From Breviolum minutum Mf 1.05b.01 (taxonomy: Eukaryota; Sar; Dinophyceae; Suessiales; Symbiodiniaceae), in NCBI GenBank assembly GCA_000507305.1, contig DF241487.1, forward strand, positions 1-64,000: a stretch of 64,000 nucleotides of DNA, given 5' to 3'. The number at the start of each line of letters is the position of its first letter. The stretch's first letter is position 1. Positions 24,413-36,807 of the stretch are shown in pieces. Position numbers and translations under genes: made by a program. A model generated the notes under the pieces. The model did no database searches and was not told where the DNA came from. It worked only from the letters and a program-made list of their open reading frames with translations.

Positions 24413-25792
24413 GTTCCCGTAGCAGCGCTCAACATCGTAGTTCTGCAGGAAGAACTGCCGTGTTCCTGCCTTGAGCAGCGGAATGGTTTATCATCAAAGT
24501 CACTAGCATAAAATTCAGACGAAATTGAAAATCTTCAGCCCATTCCAAAATCCGGGGCACATGACTCTCTGAAGAACTGATCTCCCTGATGTTTCCCTTC
24601 CCCGCAATATTCTGCAGCGCATGTGTTGGTGCACCCGTGCAGGAACAGGCTGTTGTTAAGACCTGCAGCTGGTTTCTTCGTGTTTGGGCACTGTGCTGCC
24701 GGAATTACTATACTGTTCATCGTAACCATGATATCAAAATATAGTCGGACGCACAGTGATGCAATGTCTTTCCCTCGATATCGACAGCTGATCGCATCTA
24801 GTCAAGAAGCCAATGGCGTCTCCAGGCGCTGCTGTAGTGCAGAGATTGACACCGACACAGCCCGGCAGTTTGATTGAAACCAATCCAACCCTGGCCTCAT
24901 GGGCAAAAAATAGTCTGGGGATGATGGTGGCATTTTTGAAAAAATGAAAATCATTTACGAAGCTGACTTTGACCCGTCCACAAGATTCTCATTCATGTAA
25001 TCCTTTCACGACAAGATCTGGCAAGACTCGGGGCTGAAGCCACGAACCGATTCAAGCTCTGGAAAAAGATGGAAGAAGCTCTAGGACTTCTGGACCTAGT
25101 TGTCGGGATTGCAAGAGGAATCAGGAAGGATCTGACATGGTCTTCCCCTCATGAGTACATTTACAAATACAAATCAAATACCATAAATAAAACTGTCATT
25201 GAAAGCCCAAATATCATATCATTCATTGAATGTTCAGGCTGGCAAAAAAAAACTGCACATCTTGCAAATTAGCAAAGAAACCGATCTGACTCTGACTCTT
25301 CGCTGCTCCCATCATCACGACGGCGCAACAATCCAGAGATCGACATTGCCGGCATACTGTCACACTATGTTGTATTGTATTGGTAGGATCTCACATCAAG
25401 TCAAAACCTTTGATAAATTTAAACAGGGCTGCTGGTGATGTTTCCTTAAAGTACCATTTGTGCAGGTCTCTCTTTCACAATGCAACCCACACAACTGCCC
25501 CAAATGCCGACGGATCCGGGCAAGATCAAAAACTTGTTGAGTGCATCAGTGTAGCGCACGTGCAGCCCAGGACATGTAAGGGCATCAAAGACCCATAATT
25601 GCCTCAAACTTCCTTGAGTTAGACAGTCCAACTAAGAACCGCCATGCACCACCACCGATAGAATCAAGAAAGTGCTCTCAATCTGTCAATCCTTACTATG
25701 GCTCTCAAGCGGTTCCACTTTTTTCAACCCTGTCAAAGGCTACCTGAAATGAAATACTATGGATATGGTATGGATAAGAATGAATGTATATA
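24413..25792. other. No gene recognised
   Basis: Short frames only. I see no splice-flanked coding block or repeat, apart from CATATCAAA-type short repeats around 24730 and 25210. Confidence 0.35.
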
Positions 25793-26155
25793 GATTGGCG
25801 AGGGCAAGGTAAGGTAAGGTTTTTCTTGGCCAATACCCCTGGCAAGACCCCCCCGCAAGTTGCGCGACCTAGAGGTTTTGCTGCATGTTTTCCTTCACCT
25901 GAATGCTAGTGATTGTTCTGCCTCTGGTTTTGCCAAAGGGATTTGCTGGGTGCTCTTTTTTTTGTTGCAGGACGCTACCCTGGAGAACTGAGCGTTGCTC
26001 AGCTGAAAAGTTCTGCCCGATGGTTCAGGTAAATTAAATAAAAAAAATGCAGCTGCTGGCTGCTCTGCAACTTCTGTTAGCGGTGGTCATAAATTATATG
26101 GGAGTTTATTGGATGACTTATTCGGTGAGAGATTCGTGACAAAGTTTAATTCCTT

Positions 26156-26480
26156 TCAGGGTGCAGAATGTCGAGTGTAGAAGGGGCGCTCTCGTCTGTG
26201 CGCCCATCTAGCCAGGAGATTCATATGATCCAGGTTATTGATATCGAATACATCATGTGGACTGATTTGTGCGTATGCATCTTGACAGGTTTCAATGAGC
26301 CATTGTGTTCGTGGTTTACCTACTCTTCTACAATGTTCCATACATGGCCTCAGGATGCCTCAGGGTTCCAGGTTCAAACAAGACTTCTCTCATGGGGTCA
26401 TCATGTTGGGCTCTCAGAATGTGACCTAATAATCTAGTTTTGTTGTTTTTCCACCTGGTTGACAGCTTCGTATGTGAGTA
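26156..26480 (-). pseudogene. LINE reverse-transcriptase 3' end, frameshifted
   Basis: The minus strand encodes KTRLLGHILRAQHDDPMREV and LFEPGTLRH. It shifts frame near 26341, then encodes RRVGKPRTQWLIETCQDAY up to about 26156. The order LGHILR..., FEPGT, then RRVGKPRTQW is the pattern at the C-terminus of dinoflagellate non-LTR retrotransposon polymerases as I recall it. The fragment is 5'-truncated and out of frame, so it is inactive. It lies inside the terminal-inverted-repeat element. Confidence 0.65.
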
Positions 26481-26527
26481 TTTAAAGCGATGCTCTAGGG
26501 TGCTCTGCCGGGCCTATTTTGTTACCT

Positions 26528-26775
26528 TTTTGCTCTAAATTTGCCACAGGTTTTGCCAAGGGGTTTTGCCGCAGGATCTGCCGGGGGTATTTTGCTCTAA
26601 ATTTGCCACAGGTTTTGCCAAGGGGTTTTGCCGCAGGATCTGCCGGGGGTATTTTGCTCTAAATTTGCCACAGGTTTTGCCAAGGGGTTTTGCCGCAGGA
26701 TCTGCCGGGGGTATTTTGCTCTAAATTTGCCACAGGTTTTGCCAAGGGGTTTTGCCGCAGGATCTGCCGGGGGTA
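26528..26775. repeat. 62-bp minisatellite, four near-identical copies
   Basis: The unit begins TTTTGCTCTAAATTTGCCAC, continues AGGTTTTGCCAAGGGG and TTTTGCCGCAGGATC, and ends TGCCGGGGGTA. It occurs four times in direct succession with almost no differences, so the array is young or homogenised. Its reverse complement aligns with the 62-bp unit at 1.9-2.06 kb, sharing the CCCCCGGCA start, the central GGCAAAACCCC and a later TGGCAAA. Confidence 0.9.
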
Positions 26776-26892
26776 ACTGCTGTCATGTTTTTGCCACGCA
26801 ACTTGCCGGGGGGTCCTGCCAGGGGTATTGGCCAGGAAAAACTGAGATTTGGCCAGGATTTCCAAAAACACGTGTTAACCTTACCATGCCCT

Positions 26893-29800
26893 CACCAATA
26901 TAAAACAACACCCTTCCATGGAAAAAACACAAGGTTTCGAATCATTCTGTCGTAATGCTGTCGCGGGAGGATGTTGACATAATCACTTACAGCTGAACTC
27001 GCCCCCAGTTCTGTCCTGCAACTTGGCCTTTGGAAAATCATTACCTGGCATGTGGCACTTAGTGACCCCTTGACTACCCCCACCTGCATCATAATGGCTG
27101 GATAAGGGATGAAACTCCATGAAAAGGTGTTTACCAAGCAAATGTAAAGGTTTAATAAGAGCTTATTAAGTAAGAGCTTATTAAGCAAGTATGGGTAAGG
27201 TATGGATAAGGAATGGATATATGGATGAAACAATTAACCAGTGGACCCACCGAAAAAAAGCACTCAAATTTGTAACTCTTCATAAGACCTTATCAAGAAA
27301 ACAGGTTTTTGCAGTTGTTTTCATATCCTCCAAAAAAGAAATGCTTGATTCACTCCTTGATAAGACCTTGTTGAAGGCAATACTAAAGTAAGCCCCGGCA
27401 CCGACAACATGTGAATTTTTGTTCAAGCAAAAAAAAGATTAAAAAAAAAAAAAGGTACGATGTGAGCAAAATCCAAACTTGACGATCGAAATAATCCTAC
27501 GGTTTCCGAAGTGAGACCTGGCATCACAATTCATTGAAACCTTCATTTTTCTGGTGATTCTTCTTCTGCGTGGTAAAAGGTTCATCATGGTTCATCCAAT
27601 ATATTCAACCCTTCCCACGTCAGGGGAGGGCACATTCGGCCGGAAGGTGGACGGACAACCCTTTGAGTCTGGGAGGTGAGAAAATAATTGATGAAGAGCT
27701 CAAACCAAATGCAGCAAAATGCAAGGAACACAAAAAGAAAGAAGATGGAAACCAAGTATACGCAACAAATTGAAAAACAAAATGAAACAAAGATTGAAAG
27801 CCAAAGTGTCCCAATTAGGGCACACCGGGCACACCACAAAAAATTAAACTGCAACATGAAAACCAAAGCCAGCATTTAAAAAACAAAAACCAAAACAAAG
27901 TTAAAAGCAGCAGTTAAAAAACAACAACAACCACACAAATGAGCCACACACAAACAATACAACAAAAAACGCGGTAAACATTATGACACAAAGGTGACAG
28001 GTGACAGGTACCTATAGTGACTATAGTGGTGTCTGATTCAAGTTTCATCAAGGTTCCCCATGACCACTAATCTGATTCTCCTTCATTTTGTGAGAATGGT
28101 TGCGTTAACATGTGTTAACAAACGGATCCTTGCCACGTTTGGCATGGCCACCGTGTTCTCAACATCACCGGCCCGTTGACTCTCGACCCAAAGCCTCCCA
28201 TGCGCATGATCTCCCAGATTTTCTGTGGTGACAGATAACCTGGGCGAACAGATAAGAACAGTCCCAAGACATGCGAAGACATTGTCATTCACAATGCCAG
28301 GCCAACTATTGTCGGTGCCGACAGGTACCGACAGGTAGTACGGTACATGGTAAAGTCTAGGTAGGGTAGAGTGATATCTGTCGTGGTAAAGATAAATGAT
28401 ATATGGTATAAACTTCTTTTGGCAAGCAGTATCCAGGGAGGATTCTTTTGCTGATATGTGGCCAACTGATGGTAAGTGCAAAGTGCCTCCTGATGACACA
28501 CATCATCCCTGTCCGAAGCACAAACTCCCCCATCTCCCTCGCATCTTGAATACCTGCTACTTACCCTGGTGCTCCGTGCCTTGAACAGTGGTTGACTGGT
28601 CCACCCCCTCCATTCATTGAAGGTATGGTCAGTCCGGTCAATAAAAATTCATTGATGACATCCAAGCGTTTTTGTCAAAGCCAATCAATTTCCAACAACG
28701 GGGACCTAACGGGGATGTTGATAATAATTTATAGGGGCGCAAGTTCGTTGGACTCTCAATTAATTGTCCAACAGACATGCGGGCAGTGGCGCATTAGGAC
28801 CGCAAAAGCCATCAACAAATTTCATGATCTGTTGAAGATTTAGGTATGACGTCTTTGATCAAACATATGAAAGCGATGGACTATATATATTTCCAAAAAG
28901 GTGTTAATAAGATGCATTCAGCTTGGTCACAACAATACACAAAAGGTTATCAAAGGTTCATCCATCCCACGGCAGGACACAAAGGAACCTCAATGAATTT
29001 GAAAGATGTTTTTGATGCATGTTTTCAAACAATACGCAGCCATACTTTTTGAGATAGTACACAGAGATAAATTCAACAGAAAAACACTTTTCAGATAACA
29101 CTTACACCACCAAATTTTGATTTTTGGGTAGAAATGTACAGCTTTAAAGAGACACATTTTGTTTGTCTGTTTTCTTTGGTGTACTACCTAACAGGTGTTT
29201 CCCATAATTGGTAAAGCAATGGGTATATATAAGTGCACCAATTTTCTCACCCATTGGGAATCTTTTTGACAGGAAACACTCTGGAGACTGGCTGGGTCGG
29301 ACTCCAAAGCGAAAATTTGAAAGAGAAACGCAGGAGTATCACTAAATTTTTCAAATGGAGCAAAAACCCGTAATAGTTCTCTTCAAATTGTCCAGTATTG
29401 ACTCCACCTGCCTGTTTTGTCAGAAAACATCAGATATCGATTCTCACGTGATCGATTTGTCTGCAGGGAGTGGCTATGTATTTCCAACGGAGCTTCGATC
29501 TCTCTTGGGGTCCAGCTTTGACATCTCCCTTAAAAACTGCAGGAAAATGAAAACTGACAAAACTGGCGATGCGACCAACACCCGGACTCGGGGAGACACG
29601 GGGAGAGGAACATGTTTGAAGTCGGCAAGTACATGTTTGATGCCAAGTCACCTGTGCCATCTGCGTCAAAAACTCGAAAACTGCTTAGCAGCTCTTGAGC
29701 CTATCGCAAGGTCAAGTTGCATCGAACAATCTGCAGCTGGGATGGAGTCTGAAATTCATCGAATACTATCCGCAACTACCTTCTGTTCGTGGAGAAATCA

Positions 29801-30781
29801 TCCATATAGACCTGTTGAGACCTCACCTATAACTCAATATGACATGAAAACTGGGCCTTTCCTACTCCATGTGTCCTGATAGAACACTTAAAGCAAAATG
29901 CACTTGGGGTGGACATGGACAAATGGGCATCACCCATTGGAAGACCAATCACTCTCGGACATTTTGTCTTCCACGCCAAACACACACAAAAACACCCAAA
30001 AAAAGAATTCTCATATTTTGGCACATGTACTGCAAGATTCTGAAATTTTTGCACCTCCAATAACCCAACTTGACTCATCTCTACCAAACTTACCCCTGCA
30101 CTCACCTGCAATGACTAGATTCCCTGGGCTTCACTTCCTCCACCTACGATGCGCCAAAAAGACCCACCCACCTCTGAGTCGGTTGGGTTCAAGCCAGCAC
30201 TGTGCATGGCTCCAAGTCGAGACACAGGCAGTTGGCCCGACTCCTGGTTCATGAAGCTGCAACTGACATGTGATCTTTTGTTGAGACAAAATCCTAGTTT
30301 TTGTCGAAAAACATCGTTTCATTCATTTATGTTTCATTCCAACTTGGAACACTCCTTGATTATCAAATCGAATCACATCTTGATGGAAATGATTCTATCG
30401 ACAGTGGGGACTGAAGATATCAGACTGATCTGGAACGAACAAAAACTCACCAATCTGGACATCAATGAGATCCATGGCTGAATCCTGGCTGGATCGAATC
30501 ATTTACCAAATGGACCCCCAGGATATCAGTTGCTGATGGCAACCTTCAATTTGGGAAGTTGTTGAACTTTGAGAATGGCAACATGGCAGCATGGCCGAAG
30601 TTGGAAGAACCAGCCAAACATGTCCAAGGTCCACCCACAGTTTGAAGATATCAGTTGGCAAAGCTGCAAATCAACCAAGAATTTGTACCATTCGAAGCCG
30701 CTTACGTGGAATTTGTACCACTCAACCATCCATGAAAGATCTGCATCAAATTCAAAATTTTGGAATGTCCTTCCACGTTTT
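26893..30781. other. Long stretch without a supported gene
   Basis: Features seen: TTATTAAG short repeats near 27150-27190; a segment ATGGATAAGGAATGGATAT (27195) resembling one at 25770, either side of the mobile element; and a plus-strand A-rich run near 27430-27453 that could be an old retroposon tail. A 174-codon plus-strand frame at 29355-29879 begins with ATG but lacks a family pattern and is overlapped by minus-strand acceptor-like blocks near 29530 and 29757. I do not call it. Confidence 0.35.
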
Positions 30782-30931
30782 TCACACAAACGCACATGAT
30801 TCACGTGATGTGCCGTCGAGGTCCTGGTAGTTCTTGGCAAAGTCAGGCCAGAAGCCAAACAGAGTGTTGAATGTGATTGGCTCAGATGTGATTAAATTGA
30901 CCTCGAAAGGACTCAGATGGTCTTGTGTAAC
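30782..30931 (-). CDS. 3' terminal exon, unknown protein
   Basis: After acceptor AAATGACAG (30932-30934), 49 codons run in phase 0 to TGA at 30782-30784. The translation is clearly protein-like: VTQDHLSPFEVNLITSEPIT followed by FGFWPDFAKNYQDLDG. Upstream on the same strand, other coding-like blocks follow acceptors near 31250 (VLRCLAEAEMMRLGARAKRR) and 31510 (FPSLEHFAAMGRGRSDFEVW). The exon may finish the gene whose exons lie at 32707-33745, since the strand fits and phases are all 0, but the joining exons between are not settled. Family not recognised. Confidence 0.55.
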   Translation of the reverse strand, partial: VTQDHLSPFEVNLITSEPITFNTLFGFWPDFAKNYQDLDGTSRESCAFV

Positions 30932-32706
30932 CTGTCATTTTTGGTTGCAACTGACTGGACAGGAAGGCCTCTATTGTTTGCCTAATATTCCACTATTTGA
31001 GATGTGGCCTTTTGTTTTTCCTTCAATCGTGCTAGTGATGCTAATCGATGGTTCGATGAACGCTTGAGCCGAAACTGATGGACAAGAGTGTCACTTTGAT
31101 TTGGCTGCAATTCTGTTGGGCTCTTGTTGTTTCCCTCTCTCTCTCCTGCTATTCACAGGCAACTCAACCAAACAAATCTTCTTCTTTTTGCACGCGCTCC
31201 AAGTCTCATCATCTCTGCCTCTGCAAGGCATCTCAGAACCTGTGGAAAAAAACAAGCGAGAGCTTTGATACCAGAGGTAATTGCAAAACAAGAGCTTGGA
31301 TGCCACTCTAAATGCAGAATTTCCTTTAAAGCCTGGTATCCAATCTGCTGGAAGTTGATTAGAGCGCAAAAGTGTCGCAACATTAATTACTTGGCTTCAT
31401 TTGTTGATCTGATCGACCCACACCTCGAAATCACTCCGCCCGCGCCCCATTGCGGCAAAATGCTCCAAAGATGGAAATGCTGTTTTGCTGTTCAGCTAAA
31501 ATATGATAAAATCCTAGAGCCAGACTGAAAATCAACGCAAACCACAGATTGTTACAAAATTAAATGAACATCAACACACACTATTGATGTTGAGGCAACT
31601 CCGTGGCTACAAAGAACTAGGGTGGCTGCAGCGTTTCAAACTTGCAACACCAGGAAAGAACTTTTGAGGCAGACTATTCCCGCAACTTTCCCAGCTGAAA
31701 TCAGACTTATCAAAAAATGACCTGAATAAAACTCTGGTTTCTTTCTGGAATAACTGGAGGCTTCTTTGGGGTGATGCCAAAATCTAGTAGACAGCCAATC
31801 GTCCAGTATCACATAATACTTTGGAAATATCATTCTGGTATAACCTGATTGTACATCATCAATAATCTGAATCACTGAATCACTGTTATTTGAAAAATAA
31901 TCAATGATGTTGAATCATACTCTATTCTAAATTCATTGCTTGTTGAAAACTTGAAAACGCACTCAATCTATCAAGTATGTGCAAACGGTTTTTAAAACAT
32001 GGTCACCGCGAGCTTGTCTATGTTCATCACGCTTAAAGCCAAATAGATTCACCATGAGTTCGCCATAATATCTTCTAGATCAATCTAATTCACAAGAAGA
32101 TCGTTCAACAAATCGAATTGATTCTACCACTATTTCTTTATCGCTGAATCAAGCGTGAAATCAATCAAAAGAAATACAAACAAAAATAGAATAGAGCCGT
32201 TGAAGTTGTCAAGAATGTAAAAAAAGACATCTGATGACGTATGTGAAATATAGTTTTGATTTAATACTGTTTCAATACTCTCTCCATTCCAGAAGCCAAT
32301 AGGGAGTCAGCTAACCAGCAACTTTCCAACCAACAACCCAATTTACCAGGCAGAAGACCGAAAGAGCACGCCAGCAAACCAGTCAACCACCAGGCCAGCA
32401 ACAAGCCCACAAGCATGCAAAAAGTCTAGCAATCCGAAGCAATGATGCAACATCTGCATCGATCTTTTCTTCAAGCCAACAAGCCACCCCAAGCAGGATT
32501 TATAGTAGATTCTTGACTATATATAGATTAGTTCCATCAATGAATTTCATATTTACAATCCACACTTTGATTTGATTATTTCAATTCATATATCTTTTCT
32601 TGAAATTGGCCGATTTTCAGGTGGAATCTTTGCCTCAATCCGAAGAAACCAGCCGAATTAAGCAAATCAAACAATATTCAGCAGTGAAGGTGGCTGAGAT
32701 TTGCAC

Positions 32707-33745
32707 CCAGCTGCGTTGAGCTGCTTCTTGTGCAACGGCAAGTGCTGCATGACTCATCTGCAAGGAACGCATTTTTTGACATAATGCCACCTGGCAAAAG
32801 ATGTAGGATGGCCCAATGGCACCGAATCAGCATCAAAAGATTCAAGTAATATGTCACATATCATGTATATACCACTAAACAAGAACCAGCAAATGTAGGT
32901 ATCAGGTCAAGATGGCTTGAGCTTAAGGAATATTTTATGATTTTTTCACCACTTTTATTGCTTGAAAATTCACGACCTTTTCCAGGATTCCAGCCTCCAA
33001 AGAACTTGGGTTTCTGTGTCGCTGCTCAGGTACAGCCTGGGCTGCCTCATTTGACACAACATGGTTTCATAAGCTGAACTTTGGAGACAAACGAATCCAA
33101 TCCCCGGCCTTTGCTATGAGTTGCCATGCCTTCAAGTAGTGTAGCTGAATGCGGCAGTCCTGTTTTGAAAACAATAAGGCCAAACATCGCAGGATTCGAC
33201 ACTCAGCGTTCTCCCAGTTGGGTGTTGTAATGTTTTGATGAAGAGGGGCATTCAGCAACTACAAATACCAACATATACCAACAACTAAAGTGAATTAACA
33301 TCAATAAACTTGAGGCGTGCAATGTCAAGCATCAAGCAACTGAAACACAACACCCTGCCATGCCTCTGCTGCTACATTTCGCCACACCAAAGCTGCAGCT
33401 GCATCCCTTTTGATGCGAGCTGTCATCCTTGATAGATTTCAATCTTCAATTCATCCAAATGACGAAAAGTTGACAATGGATAGAAGATGGCTACACCATG
33501 CCACACCAATGCACAAACCTATCTAAAATCTGCTGAAATTTTACCATCAAAAAATGGATCTAAACAGATCTAAAACTGTTATAGCCATATGCTCCGAGGT
33601 GCTCCAACTGCCATCTTACAAAGCATTGCTGAAGGATTGCGGAGTTGTGAACAGAGCACATCTTTTCCAAAGCGCGTTGGGCAACCTCCATGCAATCGGT
33701 GCTGAACGGATCCCTTAAAGGAATTTGAATAGCAAGTTTGCGTGC
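32707..33745 (-). CDS. Helix-rich protein of very short exons (HEAT/ARM-like style)
   Basis: In order: 33620-33745 (42 codons, ARKLAIQIPLRDPFSTDCME, GT donor), about 33352-33419 (KRDAAAALVWRNVAAEAWQ), 33109-33258 (50 codons, NAECRILRCLALLFSKQDCR, GC donor), 32977-33036 (20 codons, QRHRNPSSLEAGILEK), 32707-32790 (28 codons, SLQMSHAALAVAQEAAQRSW). The last three join in phase 0 with exact codon counts. The second exon's entry phase does not match the first, so a small exon is missing there. The translation is rich in Ala/Leu helices, like HEAT or armadillo repeats, but I cannot assign a family. The gene is incomplete at both ends; the block at 30782-30931 may be its end. Confidence 0.6.
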
Positions 33746-33916
33746 CTGAAACCCAATGAACTCAGAGTTTCAACCACCAATCTCATCCAATCTGCTATTT
33801 CAATGTATGTCCAACACCTCACTTTTGTATTTCTATTTACTTGCAATTCAGTAGAAAATGATCCAACTTCCGAGTATAAAGAAATTAGATGAAAATAACC
33901 AAAGCTGGAGCTTTAA

Positions 33917-34013
33917 TCACGTCTCAGTTCTCAATCTGTTGAAACCCGGTTGTGCCTTCATCCTTTTGGACTCCATCTCGGCAGCGCTGCCGGGGTCGTC
34001 GTCCGTCAACCTA
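33917..34013 (-). CDS. Candidate short terminal exon
   Basis: Following GTTGTAG at about 34014, the frame encodes LTDDDPGSAAEMESKRMKAQ and reaches a TGA at 33917. Third-position G/C is higher than in the surrounding DNA, which suggests coding. It could end an otherwise unresolved gene between 33.9 and 34.8 kb. No family recognised. Confidence 0.35.
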
Positions 34014-34814
34014 CAACTTAAGCCGAGGTGACTTGATTGAATTTGTTCTTTTTGGTTTCTTTGGTGTTTTAGCTTGCAGTTTTTTTTTGTGATGACATTT
34101 GGCAAGGACTTTTTTTTTGTACGTTCCTGTTTCTTTCTTGGGGTCCGATGTACATCTTCATGATTGACATACTATACACCCACAATCACCCACATATTTG
34201 AAGTGTCCTCACGAAAGCAATGGACACACAAATGCTACACCGATACACTGTACCACATATCCAGCCTCATCTCATCTTGTAGACCTTGGTATTCTCTATG
34301 TGTTTGTGCATGCTGCCCACAACGACCAAACATGATCAATTGATGTCAAAATAATCAAATTGTTGTGTTGGCACTCAATCTGAGGATAAAAACATAGGTG
34401 CAAGGAATTGCGCTGGACTGATTCTTCATCTTCTCGTGCCTCGAAGCTCAAGCAAACCGTGCGCAAAAAAGAAACTGCCCCCTACTTTCCGCAATCTTCA
34501 CAGCATGGTCAACAATCTGCATGAAGGGCTTTGCCGTGAATTTGTTTCAAGGGCTTGTTTCTCGATTTGTGTGAAGAAAGCCGAGCGGATTCTCATAGAA
34601 TCATATCATATCGTCTTATACTTTGAGGCCATTTCAATGCCCAAAAATCACGGTATCGCATATGCCGGTACGAGTTTCTCAATCTATTCAAACAGCGACA
34701 ATTATCATTCTGAGTCACTCTCTATGTCATGCCAATTCTTAAATTGTCTTTTGAAGTCCTCTCATTTTCTCATGTTCACCATCGACTATTCCCTTGCTCC
34801 CACACATGGGAGTG

Positions 34815-36807
34815 CTATCCATCCTCCCCATGCACCTGCGCCAATTCCTGCTGCCACATCTCCGCTTTCATCTCTTGTAGCTGAGAGCCTTGGCTACTCG
34901 TCAGTGTTACCAACCATTGAAACCGACCTACATCTCGTAACGTCCATGATATGCAACATCTACCCAATACAGGCCTGTACATTTGAGACCATTGAGGTCA
35001 TTGTCTAAAGTGCGGTAAATGAAAATCAAGGAAGGCCTATGCCATTTATGGTTTGCATCCGCTTGTACCATCTCAATGCGCCCAATTTCAGACGCACCAT
35101 GTACATGTCTGCATACTGTGTCTGATACTCAGCTCCCTACGTTCCATGGCAGCTTCTGCTTCTCCAAGTGCCGCTGCAACTTCCATTCGCAGTTCGCTTT
35201 GTTTATCCTCCAAGTTGCTTCGCTCAATCTCCCAGGCATCGGTCTCCTGATTGCGCAAGCGCCGTTCCTCCGCCAGCAGCTCCGCATAGTGTTCCGGCTC
35301 GTGGTCCACAGGGAAGTCGGAGGTCAGAGTCAGGTTGCGTTGTATGACCCTTCGGTCAAACATCGCCAAGGGCGACATTTGTGGTGCTGCTTGGAGAGGT
35401 TCGGTGATCTCCTCTTGGGGACTGTCTGGATCTGGGATGTGTTCCAAACGAATGGAACTTCTCCTCACTTGTTTTAACATATGTTCAACATCTTCCTTTT
35501 CACTATACAATCGTTCAATTTCTTCCGTTGCTTCTTGAAGCTGTGCCTGAAGTAATTGCAGTGCAGGAACAGAGGTTGGTACCATTGAAACATCTGGGCT
35601 TCCACTCCAAGGTTTCTTAGGAGTCTGAGGACTCTGAGGGCTACTGGCCTCACTTGAAACAGTGGTATAAATATTGTATTCTTCATCTTCTTCATCTTCT
35701 TCTGCTGCTTTTTGAAGCTCAGAGACAAAAGATTTGGCAAAAACCTGGTCACGCATCTTCCTCCAATGTTTCGTGGCCAAATTTTGCAGTTGCAAGTTGG
35801 GTTGAGCACCTGGACTTGGAGAAGGTAAGGAATCCAAAGCAAGTTTCTGCACCCAGGGTCTTTGCCCTGGTGATTCCAAACGAAGGTTGGGCAAATCCAT
35901 GACTTCAATGGGTCCAATCACCTGAACAAATCACATGGTGCGATGGTGCGTAACCGGGAAGTCACAACTTGACTACAAATGGCTGCTAAATGCTTAAGTT
36001 GCTTGAATGGAAATGAATGGTGGCACAGGGTCATGGTCTTGATGTCTGTTCCATTAATGGATTCAATGAATGAATATCTTCTTGGCGGCTCTTTTGACAT
36101 CTATAGGCATTAGCGGTCATTCCTCCAGCCATGCTTGGCCTTGTTCGGAGGCTAAAGAACTAAACTTGAGATGGCAATATGTTACAATCCACAGAGACAT
36201 TCCATCCACCATGGATTCCTGTCTTTGTTGGTGGCATTGATCTTCAGGAATCTCTAGGAGACAGCTCAGCAAGAATATCCAGCTCATTGGCTAGCTCCAT
36301 CCATGTGATCTTGGCCGGTGGTGCATGCACGAGAAATGTAAGTCGAACTGCTATGCTGTACACAAGTTTTGTGGGGTTGAAATCTTGACGTCGCATTTAC
36401 ATCCCACAAAGGAAATCACAACAATCTCAAGGGCTCGGGCCAATAGATTCTTCCCTGCTGAAATCCGTGCGCGGAGTTCCCACCAACGTTGACCTATACA
36501 TTGAAACAATCGACATTTGCGACGCCTTGAACTTTAATCTTACTGACCTGAGGTTGCGACGAGCTGCGATGCCACCTCAAATCTATGCACATGTGTCCAG
36601 CTTCAACGAAGATATGACCACTACAGCTGCATTCAATATGTCCAATATGTATCTTCACCCTCAGATATCTCAGATGATGGCAGGATCCCACTGGCAACAG
36701 TGGTGGTGCAACCTGAGAAAATTAACTCGAGATGCCTGTGAGGACAGCCATCTTGAAAGAAATTTGCGAGCTTTTGAGCTCCAAGCTGCATCCAACAAGC
36801 TCACAGC
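34815..36807 (-). CDS. Coiled-coil protein, multi-exon, partly resolved
   Basis: Best exons: 36736-36807 (24 codons, LDAAWSSKARKFLSRWLSSQ, GC donor CAG|GC), about 36548-36605 (VHRFEVASQLVATS, GT donor), about 36250-36390 (LVYSIAVRLTFLVH, then KITWMELANELDILAEL), 35131-35921 and 34815-34893. The last join is exact: 263 codons plus two bases, a GA donor (GAGCT|GAGTATC), then one base plus 25 codons to TAG. It continues the coiled coil as AMERREL / QGSQLQEMKAEMWQQELAQ. The long exon has an acidic tract (EEDEEDEEYN), SP-rich linkers and two helical segments, with no enzyme motif. A scaffold or cytoskeletal role is possible but unproven. The 5' end is open. Confidence 0.6.

Larger units (their letters stand above)
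25793..26892. mobile_element. Terminal-inverted-repeat element, non-autonomous
   Basis: The left end (from 25793) reads TTGGCGAGGGCAAGGTAAGG, then TTTTTCTTGGCCAATACCCC, TGGCAAGACCCCCC and GCAAGTTGCG. The reverse complement of the right end reads TTGGTGAGGGCATGGTAAGG, later TTTTTCCTGGCCAATACCCC, TGGCAGGACCCCCC and GGCAAGTTGCG. These are clear imperfect terminal inverted repeats of 70-110 bp. The left one lacks a segment of about 35 bp (TTAACACGTG...CTCAG) found in the right one. Between them lie a LINE remnant (26156-26480) and four 62-bp minisatellite units (26528-26775). No transposase is present. The flanks (TATAG before, ATAA after) give no clean target duplication. Related to the block at 1771-2206. 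Confidence 0.75.

Noticed and set aside
25752..27215. Similar ATGGATAAG...GAATG segments on both sides of the mobile element as a target duplication
   Set aside because: They are several hundred bases from the right end and imperfect, so they cannot be a simple target duplication.
29355..29879. 174-codon plus-strand frame starting with ATG
   Set aside because: Composition is not protein-like, there is no family pattern, and the strand disagrees with every supported gene. RNA-seq would settle it.
34436..35008. 190-codon plus-strand frame
   Set aside because: It overlaps the firm terminal exon 34815-34893 on the minus strand and has no family pattern.
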